A stretch of DNA of 64,000 nucleotides from Scytalidium lignicola (lineage: Eukaryota > Ascomycota > Leotiomycetes), in assembly GCA_002812745.2 (NCBI GenBank), contig NCSJ02000033.1, positions 62,001 through 126,000 of the forward strand, in the 5' to 3' direction. Shown here in pieces: positions 1-10,094 of the stretch (within the stretch, counting starts at the first letter, position 1; every line of letters starts with the position of its first letter). The position numbers and the translations under genes were made by a program. The notes below the pieces were generated by a model. It saw nothing but the letters and a program-made list of their open reading frames with translations, did no database searches and was not told the origin of the DNA.

Positions 1-257
1 CCAGGCAATTTCCTTTGTCGTCCCGACGGATCCTTTCCGGCTCTTCGGCCCCATAGCATACGAGCTTTCTCATCTGTCGCGATATCAATTCCTCTGAAGG
101 GCACTCTGTTTGCTTTCAGGATTGTCTCAAGTCGCGAGGTCGCTGTAACGATGTGTGATGATCCAGCCGTCAAGGAGGTATACAGGTACAACACAGGATC
201 AATAGAATAGGGCTTCGGTGTTGGTTCTGCCGTTGGTTCTGCCGTTGGTTCTGCCAT
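1..257 (-). CDS. SH3BGR/glutaredoxin-like protein, N-terminal part (runs off the left edge)
   Basis: The minus strand is open from an ATG at 255-257 to the window edge, giving 85 complete codons with no stop. After three AEPT repeats the protein reads DPVLYLYTSLTAGSSHIV and then LETILKANRVPFRGIDIATD, followed by ARMLWGRR. This is the start of the thioredoxin-fold SH3BGR-type (glutaredoxin-like, no CxxC) domain found in many small fungal proteins. The family is thought to be an adaptor or redox-fold protein without known catalysis. The 3' end lies outside the window. Its start codon faces the 2-hydroxyacyl-CoA lyase gene across 419 bp, so the two probably share a promoter region. The family call comes from memory of the domain, and the reading frame itself is directly visible. 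Confidence 0.75.
   Translation of the reverse strand, partial: MAEPTAEPTAEPTPKPYSIDPVLYLYTSLTAGSSHIVTATSRLETILKANRVPFRGIDIATDEKARMLWGRRAGKDPSGRQRKLP
220..255 (-). repeat. 12-bp tandem repeat x3 encoding AEPT repeats
   Basis: Three exact copies of a 12-bp unit (gttggttctgcc on the plus strand) lie directly inside the start of the SH3BGR-like gene. They are in phase with its codons and add three Ala-Glu-Pro-Thr units right after the initiator Met. Copy number is likely to vary between strains. Confidence 0.9.
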
Positions 258-676
258 TGTGTAATTATCGTGCGGGTATCGTGATAAAGTGGGTTGGAAA
301 GAGAAGACATGCGTTGGGCAACGGCGACGTGTTTCAACAACGGGAGCTTACCCTCGCACCCCTAACAGCCAGCGGGCCATCGACTCCGCAAAAGGTAAAA
401 TGAAGTCCGGATCTTGGAGCTATGACCCTTACACGTAAATGCCGGGCTCAACCAATGCTAGTAAATTCAACATAATTTAAAATAATCTGCATAAAAGCGG
501 TCGTGTGAGGAAAGTGATCAAGGCACGCCCCGCAGCTGATCCCACTCAAATTGCGGCTAATCAGCGCTTATCGGAACAGTTGTTCCCTGAAATGGTCGCC
601 TCGGCATGCAGTAATGATATATCATCAGCGCCCAATTCCCCCCATCCTTTATTTTCTTCTTCCATCCTCAACAACA
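258..676. promoter_or_regulatory. Divergent promoter region, SH3BGR-like / hydroxyacyl-CoA lyase
   Basis: A 419-bp gap separates two start codons that face apart. A TATA-like gcataaaag lies at about 489-497 on the plus strand, some 180 bp before the lyase ATG. A CT-rich tract (tattttcttcttccatcctc) precedes the lyase ATG, as is common for fungal transcription starts. I see no other gene here. Confidence 0.45.
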
Positions 677-2538
677 ATGGCAACACCCGATGGAGCCAAA
701 CTCATAGCTCGAGCTCTGAAAGATCTAGGAGTGAAAGTGATATTTGGCTTAGTCGGAATACCAGTTGTTCAAATTGCTGAGGAAGCAATTGCCTTAGGAA
801 TTAGATTTATTGCTTTTCGGAATGAACAGGCCGCGAGCTATGCTGCCACCGCATATGGCTATTTAACGGGCAAACCTGGGGTCTGCCTGGTTGTAGGAGG
901 GCCCGGTGTCCTCCATGCGATGGCTGGGATTGGAAATTCATCTGTCAATGCCTTCCCCTTGCTCATTCTCGCTGGTTCCAGCGAAACCCACCTCGTCACT
1001 AAAGGAGCTTTCCAAGAGCTCGATGCCATCTCTTTTCTTACGCCTCATACGAAAGTTGCGATAAGAGCAACCCTTGACTCGATCCCGCAGTCGATTTCAA
1101 ACGCATATAGGACATCGTGGTATGGTAGAGCAGGATCAAGTTTTGTTGATCTACCGGCGGATGTGATACAGGGAGAAGGAGAGGAGATGTCACTACAGAG
1201 GATTCCAGCTCCTCCCAAAGCTGCTGCAGATCCAGAGAAGATACGAGTTATTTCGGAGCTATTGAAGTCCGCAAAGGCACCATTGGTGGTTGTTGGGAAA
1301 GGCGCGGCCTTTTCGAGAGCCGAATGCTCGATTCGGCGGCTGATTGATCAGACTAAGATTCCATTTCTCCCAACACCAATGGGTAAAGGAGTTCTGCCTG
1401 ATTCACATCCTTCAAATACAGCCGCTGCCAGATCCACCGCTTTGAAGGGAGCAGATGTTGTTCTGATTTTAGGGGCGCGGCTGAATTGGATCTTACATTT
1501 CGGAGACGAGCCGAAATGGAACGCGGCGGTGAAAATAATTCAAGTGGATATATCAGCTGAGGAACTTGGTAAGAACAATGGTGATCCAGCACTTGGTGTT
1601 GTAGGTGACATCAACATCGTGACGGAGCAATTGATCGCAGCATTGGGAAATTGGCAATATGACACGTCGTCCTCGAACTTTGTCAAAGCCCTAAATGCCT
1701 CCACGGCGAAGAACGAGGCAACAGCAGCCAAGGCAGCGAAGGTGGATAGGACTCCTATGACATACGGCCGAACCTTCGATGTGATTAAAGAGACTCTTCA
1801 CAGATTATCATCGCCTGAAAATGGCGATATAGTCTACGTATCAGAAGGTGCTAATACCATGGACATATCCCGCAGTGTCTTCCCAGTTGAGTATCCCCGA
1901 CTTCGGCTTGATGCAGGAACTTATGCTACGATGGGTGTCGGGCTTGGATATGCTATCGCAGCCCATTGTGCTTATAATTTCCCGCACCCAGAAGCCTCGT
2001 CCGGACCTGGATCTTCACATAAGAAGGTTGTATGTATAGAAGGTGATTCTGCCTTTGGCTTCTCACTCGCTGAGGTAGAGACGATGTCCAGATATGGAAT
2101 GGACATTTTGATTTTCGTCATCAACAACAGTGGAGTCTACCATGGTGATAGCGAAGATGGAGACGCGTGGTTAAAAATGCGCCAGAAAAGTATTGAGGGC
2201 GATTCTAAAGGAGGTCTGAGGAGCTCGTCTCTGGGATGGGAAGTAGGCTATGAGAAAATAGCTGAGATGTGTGGCGGGAAGGGGTACCTGGTTAGAACTC
2301 CTGACGAGCTTGCGAAGGCTACAGAAGAAGGATTCAAGGCAAATGTGCCTGTAATAGTGAACGTTATTATTGAAGCCGGACAGGCGAAGAAACTGGTAAG
2401 TGATACTCCTCGAAGCTTTGCTCTAGCTATGGATTCATAACTATTGAGCTATTTATTTACATTCATCAATGGCTGATACTTGCGTAGGAATTTGCATGGC
2501 AAAACAATTCAAAGAAGCCCAGGGCCTCAAAGATATAA
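677..2538 (+). CDS. 2-hydroxyacyl-CoA lyase / oxalyl-CoA decarboxylase-type thiamine enzyme, peroxisomal
   Basis: This is a thiamine-diphosphate enzyme of the HACL1/oxalyl-CoA decarboxylase family, which cleaves 2-hydroxyacyl-CoA to a shortened aldehyde and formyl-CoA. Exons are 677-2395 and 2488-2538 (589 aa). The N-terminal domain has the catalytic-Glu block FRNEQAASYAA (Glu about 50), and the C-terminal TPP block reads GDSAFGFSLAEVE (about 455) with a following INNSG. I chose ATG 677 because it begins MATPDG in a good context; an ATG at 551 would add 42 residues unlike the family. The unspliced frame stops at 2440. A GTAAGT donor at 2396, CTGAT branch and TAG acceptor at 2487 give a tail of EFAWQNN then SKKPRASKI, ending in SKI, a PTS1-like tripeptide. 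Lyase versus decarboxylase substrate cannot be decided here. Confidence 0.85.
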
Positions 2539-3985
2539 GAATGGATAGTAACGGTCTGACCAGTGTTGACATAAATATCTTCACACCATCAGACAGAAAT
2601 AACTTTGTACTAGTAAGTTCCTGTATTTCTAGGCAGATGAACAGTTTGCACAAAATATGTTACAATGCAGAGAATTAGTCACAATCCATTTTCTCATCAT
2701 CCGTTGTCGTATTCAAGCGATTTTTCGTTTGCTAGGTTCTGATTGAGGGATACGTGCTCGAAGTGAAGGCTCATGGAACAAGAATCAAAGCTCTATCGGC
2801 TAACAAACTGGGATACCAGTAGTTTTTGGATAGACGATAAACTTCTTACAAGGAATGAAGTCGTCAGCCGAAAGGCTCACTATATTTAAGGTTTCGGTAA
2901 GTCTATTATCCAATGTCTTCTCCAGGATTCCTTTCTGTTGCACATCGCAGTTCCTGCCAAGGTTCCAAATGGACCGAATTTTTATTTTTGACAGCTGTCT
3001 ATTTCATTTTTGTTGCACGTCGTAGTTCCTACCAAGATTCCAGAAGAGTTCGCTTCCATCTTTTTAAAGCAGTCTATTTCAAACCGTTGCACATCGCAGT
3101 GCTTGCCAAGGCCTAGACATTCGGCTAAAGCAGTGCACTTGTAAGGAATCAGAGCTAGACCAAAATAGAGACCTGACTCGGGTCAGGTCTCCCTTTTGCG
3201 GTGTTTGCCATTCCTTTCTCTTATCCCCACACAATGCTGCAAGATTTTGTTGCACATCGTAAATGTTGCCAAGAGATGGAAGGATAATATTCTCAATTAT
3301 TCTTTGTAGACTTCCCTTTATTTTTATTTTTATTTTTTTGCTGGCGTTATAGTAGCTTCTATGACCTACCTCTGTGTCTTGTCTCAGGAGATTGCCCAGT
3401 GCTTCCATACATCTCCTCAGCCACTCAATCTGCCATCACATTTTGGTCAACCAGTACCGCATCATGTATATTACATATTACATATTACAGTTTATTGCTA
3501 AGAGGATAAAAAAGCCCACGTAGTAGCAAGGCTGTATTCCCACGCTACTCAATCACGGCAGAGCCTTCTTCACTCTGTATTTTGTTACATATCGCAAACT
3601 CTACCAATTTTTCAATTTTTCTATCACCCAGGAGAAGCACTGGTGGTATTATCTACTCCCCATGTATCGTCACGGTGCTTCATTAATTTGCTGCATGTGG
3701 AAGTCCACATTAAAGAACGATCTGATAATTATAGAGGCAACACTAATTTTTAAGGAATACTGTGAGTCTCGTGCTGAGCAAGAATGTACTGGAGACAATG
3801 AGAATGCGGTGTGGCAAATCCGGCTAACTTGCGATTGTTTTCTCCATCACAACGGACAAAACAAAACAGAACACTTGGAAATCATCTTTAAATTCATATA
3901 AAAGGTGGTCTAATTTCATCCTTCATATCTGTCTAATCAAACTCCTTCTTTCCTACAACGCCTCGTTATTTCATTACTGGACTTT
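2539..3985. other. Gene-free stretch with a spaced repeat
   Basis: No credible coding region on either strand. The stretch holds the degenerate spaced repeat described at 2936-3608 and short AT-rich tracts such as repeated tattacata near 3470. The first part contains the 3' end of the lyase transcript. Confidence 0.5.
2936..3608 (+). repeat. Degenerate spaced repeat, five copies of a TGTTGCACATCGCAG-type unit
   Basis: Copies of a roughly 27-31-bp unit with core TTGCACATCGCAG and GCCAAGG occur at about 2936, 3011, 3085, 3248 and 3583. The first three are spaced by 75 and 74 bp and also share an intervening tctatttca segment, so the real unit there is about 75 bp. Later copies are more diverged and further apart. 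In one plus frame the first two copies encode VAHRSSCQGS and VARRSSYQDS, but the spacing is not a multiple of three throughout, so I treat this as non-coding. Confidence 0.6.
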
Positions 3986-4327
3986 CTACAACTGCTCATC
4001 ATCCAGCTGCTCTAAGTTATAAATCACATAACTATATCCATCTGTCCAAGTACCCACCCCTGCGAGTGCTTCTTCTTGAGAAATGTCTGAAGCAATGCTA
4101 GTAGATGAGGAGCTAGTTGAGGAAGAGCTTGAGGACGTGGAGTGGCCCGATGCTGAGCTTGCGTAGCTTCGGCTTGAGGATGAAGAAGAGGGGAAGGAGG
4201 AAGAGTGTTGCGCGTGGCTTTTACTCCTGAAGCACGCGCTCGTATTAGTATTATATGAGCTGGGGCAACAAGACTAAGAAAGTCAAGGACGGTACTTTTT
4301 GTTATAAGTTTTTAACAAGGAAGGCAT
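3986..4327 (-). CDS. Serine-rich small protein, family member 1 (two exons)
   Basis: Function unknown. The model is complement(3986-4238, 4296-4327), 94 aa. Exon 1 encodes MPSLLKTYNK plus two bases. A 57-nt intron (donor gtaccg, tactaat branch near the acceptor) is followed by a serine-rich exon. The low-complexity body is followed by SQEEALAGVGTWTDGYSY and a short tail ending LDDEQL. The same C-terminal motif and the same phase-2 intron after about ten codons recur in the gene at 15975-16319, and the motif recurs at 11438-11808. No signal peptide or membrane segment is visible. The weak donor and the lack of conserved folds mean that expression needs proof, but recurrence of motif and intron position argues against chance. 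Confidence 0.5.
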
Positions 4328-4759
4328 GTTGGCAGCCTAGATAAAGGAACGCAAAGTATGCTCATATGCTGGGGGGGGGGGAGACTGAGTGTCCAGCTAT
4401 AGCTGGCTTATTGAAAAAAGAGTGAGTGCCTGCGATTACTCTTGGCTATGAAGGGTGAATAATTGGGAGGGGGAGAAGAAGAATTTATACAATTTCCAGA
4501 GCCACGTTAGGACATCAATGATTGGGACCCCTCTTTTGGACATAGATGTCAAGATTTTGACATTTAGATTCCCGTGACTTCGGTTAGGCGACTCTGTCGC
4601 TCCCTCTGGATATATATGGGGCTACGCCCCCTACTTCTGAAGAAGTGTTCCTTTAAGAGTTATTCTTTTACTCATAAAAGTTTATTATTTCTTTTTGCGA
4701 CGCGGCGGGCTTGCCCATTGTTATAGTTTCCTTGCTCCTGCAAGTTGAAATAGTGGGTT
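4328..4759. other. Gene-free stretch with poly-G tract and GC-rich short hairpin
   Basis: No coding region seen. A run of 10 G lies at about 4371-4380. Near 4614-4632 a ggggctacgcccc segment forms a small hairpin, followed by a T-rich stretch leading to the ORF at 4781. It probably includes promoters of the flanking ORFs. Confidence 0.4.
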
Positions 4760-4780
4760 GTGGACAATCAGTTAGTGAGG

Positions 4781-5377
4781 ATGTCGCTTGATAGAGTGGA
4801 TGTTGTTGGGCAACGGTCTGTTTATCGGAGTAGGAGCCGGGTGGCTTTAGTTACCTGGAATGGGAGTAGGATAGTTGATGGGAGTGAGTTTGAACGGAAG
4901 TTACAGGCGGTGTTGCCTGGTGGTAGTTTGATGTGTGGGATGGCGCAGCGTGAGTTAGGTGGTGGGCGGCAATGGGGGGTGATGATTTTATTTCAGGAAG
5001 AATTGGACGTGGAAGATTTTGTCTTGGGAACTGGAAGGGAGAAGTTATGGCTGTCGGTTGACAGTGATGGAGTAGAGGAGGTTGATACGAAGAGAGTGAG
5101 TTATTCCGTGCCGTTTGAGGGGCAGGATAGTTTGGAGTGGGTTGTTTGGCATTTTAATTTGGGGTGTAAATGGGAAGAACTAGCGGAAGCGTTTGGAACT
5201 GAGATGGTCGTGTTGAGAGGATTGTGGGAGGGAGAGAATGATATTTCTCGTGGAAAGACGGTTGAGGAAGCGGTGCGTGTTTGTCGGTTGAAGATTGAAG
5301 AGCAGAATGCAGAGCTGAGAAGGAAGTTGGAGGAGTCGGCGAGCAGCTGGCGAAGCTGGTTGACGGTTGGACTATAA
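4781..5377 (+). CDS. Intron-less ORF of unknown function, possible degenerate Rep-like (HUH) fold
   Basis: This is a 198-aa ORF from ATG 4781 (a GTG at 4760 extends it, but ATG is expected in a fungus). An early RVALVTWNGS strand is followed by CGMAQRELGGGRQWGVMILF, then EDFVLGTGREKLWLSVDSDG. The order resembles rolling-circle Rep endonuclease domains: motif I (LTY-like), an E-x-GG-H-x-H motif II, then a GRS-like segment. The two motif-II histidines are absent (RQWGV), so any nuclease would be dead. The C-terminus is predicted helical or coiled (EEQNAELRRKLEESAS). The coding strand is strikingly G-rich: positions 4861-4920 contain 26 G and 5 C. It may be a domesticated or decayed mobile element; I am not sure of the fold. 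No neighbour suggests a pathway. Confidence 0.45.
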   Translation: MSLDRVDVVGQRSVYRSRSRVALVTWNGSRIVDGSEFERKLQAVLPGGSLMCGMAQRELGGGRQWGVMILFQEELDVEDFVLGTGREKLWLSVDSDGVEEVDTKRVSYSVPFEGQDSLEWVVWHFNLGCKWEELAEAFGTEMVVLRGLWEGENDISRGKTVEEAVRVCRLKIEEQNAELRRKLEESASSWRSWLTVGL

Positions 5378-5700
5378 TTTAGTAGGTTTACTTGCTGTTG
5401 GAGGCAGACGGAGGTTGTGAGTTGTTTGAATCATTTGAAGGGTAGGAGTTGAAGGGAATTTGGAAAGGCAGGATTTTGTAGAAGTTTATTGAGTGGAGAT
5501 GATTTAGATTGATTGGGAAAGGAGTGCCATGGTTGGCCGAGGTTATTGAGTGAGTTATTTAAGTGGAAAGGGTTGTTGGAAGGAATGATATGTTTTGTAG
5601 ATTATTATTGTCAAATGCAGAATATTTTATTATTTTAGGATAAATTTAATAATTAATTAATTAATTAGTAACCGAATAGAGTTATGTTTAGAATGTTTGA

Positions 5701-5744
5701 GCACGTGTGCCGGGGGGGAGGGGCCCCCGGAATGACTCACGTGC
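5701..5744. repeat. Double-arm inverted repeat (hairpin) with CACGTG ends
   Basis: Outer arms gcacgtg (5701-5707) and cacgtgc (5738-5744) enclose inner arms ccggggg (5710-5716) and cccccgg (5724-5730). The inner stem is pure GC with a seven-base loop. It lies about 325 bp downstream of the Rep-like ORF, next to AT-rich DNA with attaattaattaatta. A structural role such as an element end or origin-like hairpin is possible but unproven. Confidence 0.6.
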
Positions 5745-7529
5745 GAGTAATATAATTAAAGGATGTTTAATTCGGAAGATTATCATTAAGAATTAATTTA
5801 TTGTAAGAGTATAGAGGGAGCGTAGAGCGACCGTGAGGGCATAGGAGAAGAGTATTTGACGAGTGGGTGGTTTGGACAGTCGATGTCGCAGACCATATCA
5901 GTACCGTTTTGTAAGGAATATTGTGCATATTGTAGCATATGCAGGCGTGAATTTGTCAAGTGCCAAGTACCAAGACCTAGTACGCACCAATTACTCTTCT
6001 TCTGCCGATGCTGCTTCAATTTCTTCAAGCCACATCCAACAATGCTGCCAATCCCGAGATGCCGGCAGCGGGCGCGACAGTGCTGCAGTAGTTCGTTATC
6101 TGGCTGCATTGGACTAATCCGGTTTAGCCAATGCTTTGTTAGCTGGGGGAAGGTAGTGTGTCTTTGCCTCCACTTTAATTACCGACTGACGTGTGCCGCT
6201 TTATTTTTTGAGGTTGGAGCCTCTGGTTCTACTCGGTGAGCAGCTGCAGTGCTTATCCCGGTTGCCCCCTAATTTACAGCACTCCCGCATTCTCACATAA
6301 CTGCATCATCGCTCCTACCCAGCTACCGCATCTTGGGGTGATCGTGGTCTTCTGATAGTGTGTTTTGACATGAAGGATTTTAGTAAAGACCGGGACAACA
6401 GGGTGGCCAATGGCATCAGTGCTGCGTTGTTTCTGAACCTGGGCGTCCTGTCTGGAATTATAATGCCGTACATATCTCCTCGAGCGCCAGGTTTACCAGC
6501 TCGTTAGGCCAAAATTATACAAGGTTATCATCCACTTATAATCTTCTCTTAGCCCATTGCAGCCATAATTCTAAGGCAACAGCGCTAAAAGTGGCCTCAA
6601 AGTGGCCTCTGGCGTCCGAGGGGATGCAAGGAGATCCAGTCACTACCATACAAGCTCTGGCATACCCCTCTCCCCGCCCGGTTCCTGATCCGTGGTCCCT
6701 CGACAGCTGTGAACAAATTGATTATTGCGCGTTCTTTTATTCAACCAACATCCAAATCCAAGCAATGCTATAGAGCACTGCTTTTACTTTCCCCTTTCTT
6801 CCACAATGAAAAAAAGAAAAAGGGAGAAACTCTATACTCGCTGTGATGCGGACAGGTGTTTAGCCACTCACATCTTTCTGCCTCAGCCCTTCCAGGGTGC
6901 CAAGCGTCCCCTAATAATGACGTAGCCGGAGGCCCGCCATCTGCCATCCTTGCGTTAAAACCGTCCGAAGCTGAGGAAGTCAATTGCCAACGTCCATATT
7001 CCATATTCCATATCAAAAATAATGAGGTCTTTCGCAACTAGTCAAAGGGGAAACTAATGCGACTTACCCGCGTGCTCTTCATCAGGCTCCAGTCTCACGC
7101 TATTATGACGGTCATGACGGTCGTGGCGATTTAGATTGTTACTGTTGTGGTAGAATTTCGCGATGATCTCAACGAAAAGACATCACTCACTAGGACCCTC
7201 CTTCAGCTTTGCAATTACGTGGGGATATCCCACGGGGATACCAACCTAGCGCGGGGGTGGGGGGGCAAAGGCAAGGCAAGACCGCTCAACACTTTTCATG
7301 CGTGTCATAAAGAAACATCGGGCGTATTGCGCTGTTTCTATCTGCTTTGTCAGTGGGCTTAGGATTAGAGTGTAATTCAGTGTAAAGAGCACATTTACAC
7401 TCCTCAAAAGGCCAAACCACCCAAATATGGAGGCTTTGATTTTTATTGATTCTCTCGAGGAGGGTGTGTAGGCTTAATTTGAGTTGGTTATGTGCAAGCT
7501 GCACTGCTCTACTCACCAGCCTTTCCTCC

Positions 7530-7641
7530 CTAAACATATCAATCTTCTCCCCAACAAACCCAGGTTCTTAACCTCGTGATGTGCTCTAAACATATCAACC
7601 TTTTCCCCAACAGACCCAGGATCTTAACCTCGTGATGTGCT
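7530..7641. repeat. 56-bp tandem duplication
   Basis: Two nearly identical 56-bp copies begin with ctaaacatatcaa and end with cctcgtgatgtgct. They differ at a few positions (for example caatcttctcc versus caaccttttcc). No coding meaning is seen. Confidence 0.8.
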
Positions 7642-9361
7642 AGCATTGTACGGCACTTTTATTCAGTAAATATTGCCTAGATAACTCCATATGATCCTTG
7701 TGATCCTCTATCCAAAGCCGCATAATCCCTGTAGCAAAAATTAAAAAATCCTGATTATGACCCTGATGGAGGTTGAAATATTAAAGGGGGGGCATTTTAT
7801 CAAACCAGGCGACGCGCAGGGGGGAGCGGACCGTCCAAAAATACTCGTTTTTTTATTTCAAAAAATATGTTTAAAATATTTGCTTTTCCACGTCCCCGGC
7901 GAAGGACAGGAAGGCAGTGACAGGTCCCTTCCTAGCTCGATTCGGCCGCGAATTTAGCCCTGGGTGTGTGGCTTTATGTACTTGTCAGATGTTTGCAACA
8001 AGCCCAAAGCCCCGGGAGTGAGGGAAGGCATGCACCAGGGAGAACGTAATTCGGCAGTAACTTACTAGTGGTTTCTCGGAACCCCGAACAAAAGTTCTTC
8101 CGAGTCCCGACCACAACGAACAACCATACTCCCACGACGCCGTAGTAAAATTTTGGTTTACAACTTTAGAAGTCAAGGTGGTTTATGCTATAAATAAAAT
8201 AATTATCCATCTGGCGAAACTTTTGTTATGTAAAATAGCATAATTTTCTAAGATTGCCAAGGGTAACCAGGTTGTTCTCTGTTACAATCTTTGTTCTATT
8301 GTGCAACAAATGCTACTCGCTCACTCGGAAACTCGCTTGTTTTATGGAACCCGACTCCCGCAAACCCTTGCATGGTAATAAGCAATAACCTCTGCACTAT
8401 GATCGTCCAATAAGCTGATCTTTTAAACAACTGTGGGGTTAAAACTATATCCGAACCAGGGTAAGCATTTTGCATGTTCTCACAAGGTCTTTACTCTTGG
8501 GTTTTCTTTGCGGTCTTTAGCTGACCTCGGACGAACCATACGGGCTCGTNCGAGAATACGGAATAACTTTCACGCAGCCATGTGTCGAGGCTCTTTCCCT
8601 CAGCACATGACGAATTTCGCATGCGCAACCCCTGCAAGGACGGTGCCATCACAGGAAGGCTTGGTGATCCACGTCAGCGGGTTTTTAGGAGATGCAAATC
8701 TTTTTTTGATGGGATTTTGCAAACAGCTGATGTTGCAAATGTAGTCAGCCACAACCAGGAGGGGTTGTGCCGATGCCATGCAGGTGCGGTACAGGCTGGT
8801 AAGTCAGAAGTGACAACGCACAACATCGCAGTTCGTAAAACACGTAAGTACACCAAAGGGTCTAGGCCAAACCCAACCACCTCAAGTGAGCCCCTAGATA
8901 CGAACTCTTGACTCGAGCGAACAGCCTATCGCCAGCGGACTAAGGGATAAAAAAAAAGAAAGGATCGAGTCTGCCAGAGGTTATGCATGAGGCGCAAACA
9001 GCCAAGAATATGGTTCTACATTAGAACAAGGAGCCAGAACAAGGCCGAGGCCAAGACGTTACACCGTCAATTAACTAAGTCTTCCCTTCTTAGGTAACAT
9101 CGTGATAGGCCAGAGGTTCTAACTGCCGGAAGGTGCGGGGAGGGGAATTAATAATTTGAAAATACGGATACGGATATATCAACTCCGAAATTTCATATCT
9201 GGGCGCGTTTTGGACTTGGTTAAAGCGATTGAAGCTCAAGTATTATCGTATATTCATGATCAAGAATTGATTAGTTGCAGAACTGAAAGGGATCTATGAA
9301 GGATTAGTCCTGGTTGGAGTACCTAAGTGGAATTAAAAGTTTAAGAGCAATAATTAGACGT

Positions 9362-9440
9362 CTGCAAAAAATGTACCCTGTAAAAAGTGTATCCTCCCAA
9401 AACTGTGCCCTGTAAAAAATGTACCCTGCAAAAAGTGTAC
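9362..9440. repeat. Short degenerate tandem repeat, unit about 17 bp
   Basis: About five copies of a unit like aaaaatgtaccctgt appear head to tail with substitutions (gtgtatcctcc, ctgtgccctg). This is a simple minisatellite with no gene around it. Confidence 0.6.
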
Positions 9441-9957
9441 ACAGTAAGTTTGCAATGATTGCATTCCTTCAAATAGTTGCCCGTCTTCATTCACTGCACT
9501 TCTTTATTCGTTGCGCTTCATCAATTGTTTAATTTGTCTAATTGCTAGCGTACAGATATTTTTATGTTTTAAAATTCTATCAATCATTATATATCGTAAT
9601 GGTTATGTTGATAGATAATAGTAAATTTTGCATTCGGACACTCGCATCCGTGTCCGTGTTTTTGCTGAGAGTTGTGGCGTGTTAAACGGCGCCGAACGTG
9701 GGAGTCGGCGACTCAAAGTCAACGCGGCCAAAACTCTATTGCAAGGTCGGACTTAGAGGGAATGCGAGTCCGCGAGATGATCATATCGGTGCGATTTCTA
9801 GACTTAGAGCGGCGGCAATCTAGGTTCTGTCGTAGAGGACGAGGGCTTTTTTGGTCGTTTAATCGTACCCGCTTTTATCAGCCGAGATCCCTCGCGCGAG
9901 TGCGGGACACCCAAGCTAAAACCGCCAAGCCACGCTAAATACCAAATACCAGAGCTT

Positions 9958-10094
9958 CTCAAATTCCTCGTTTTTGAGCTATACTCAGGGAGGATATTGT
10001 CTAACGCTATACAGCTTGCTTAGCGATGATTTACAGCTAGTGCTGACAATTTTGTATGGGCAGGGTTACATGGCTCAAAACCGAGGAATTTGAG
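9958..10094. mobile_element. MITE-like element, 137 bp, with terminal inverted repeats
   Basis: The left end ctcaaattcctcg-tttttgagc (9958-9979) and the right end, which is the reverse complement of ctcaaattcctcggttttg plus agc (10073-10094), match at 21 of 22 positions. The interior has no ORF. Size and perfect terminal symmetry fit a non-autonomous DNA transposon remnant. I could not identify a convincing target-site duplication or a source transposase in this window. Confidence 0.55.

Larger units (their letters stand above)
5378..9957. other. Long gene-free stretch
   Basis: No gene supported on either strand in 4.6 kb. Open frames are short, carry no recognisable motif and overlap one another. 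The stretch contains an AT-rich tract with repeated attaatt near 5650, the hairpin at 5701-5744, a 56-bp tandem duplication near 7530, a short A-rich tandem repeat near 9362, and one N at about 8550. Decayed transposon sequence is likely but I could not identify a family. Confidence 0.45.

Noticed and set aside
4621..4640. Possible LTR-type end around ggggctacgcccc
   Set aside because: Only a small hairpin; no matching second copy, no TG...CA ends and no reverse transcriptase ORF nearby.
9672..9938. 88-codon Arg-rich plus-strand ORF
   Set aside because: High arginine content comes from CG-rich local DNA; no start context, splice sites or family likeness, and it lies in a repeat-rich gap.
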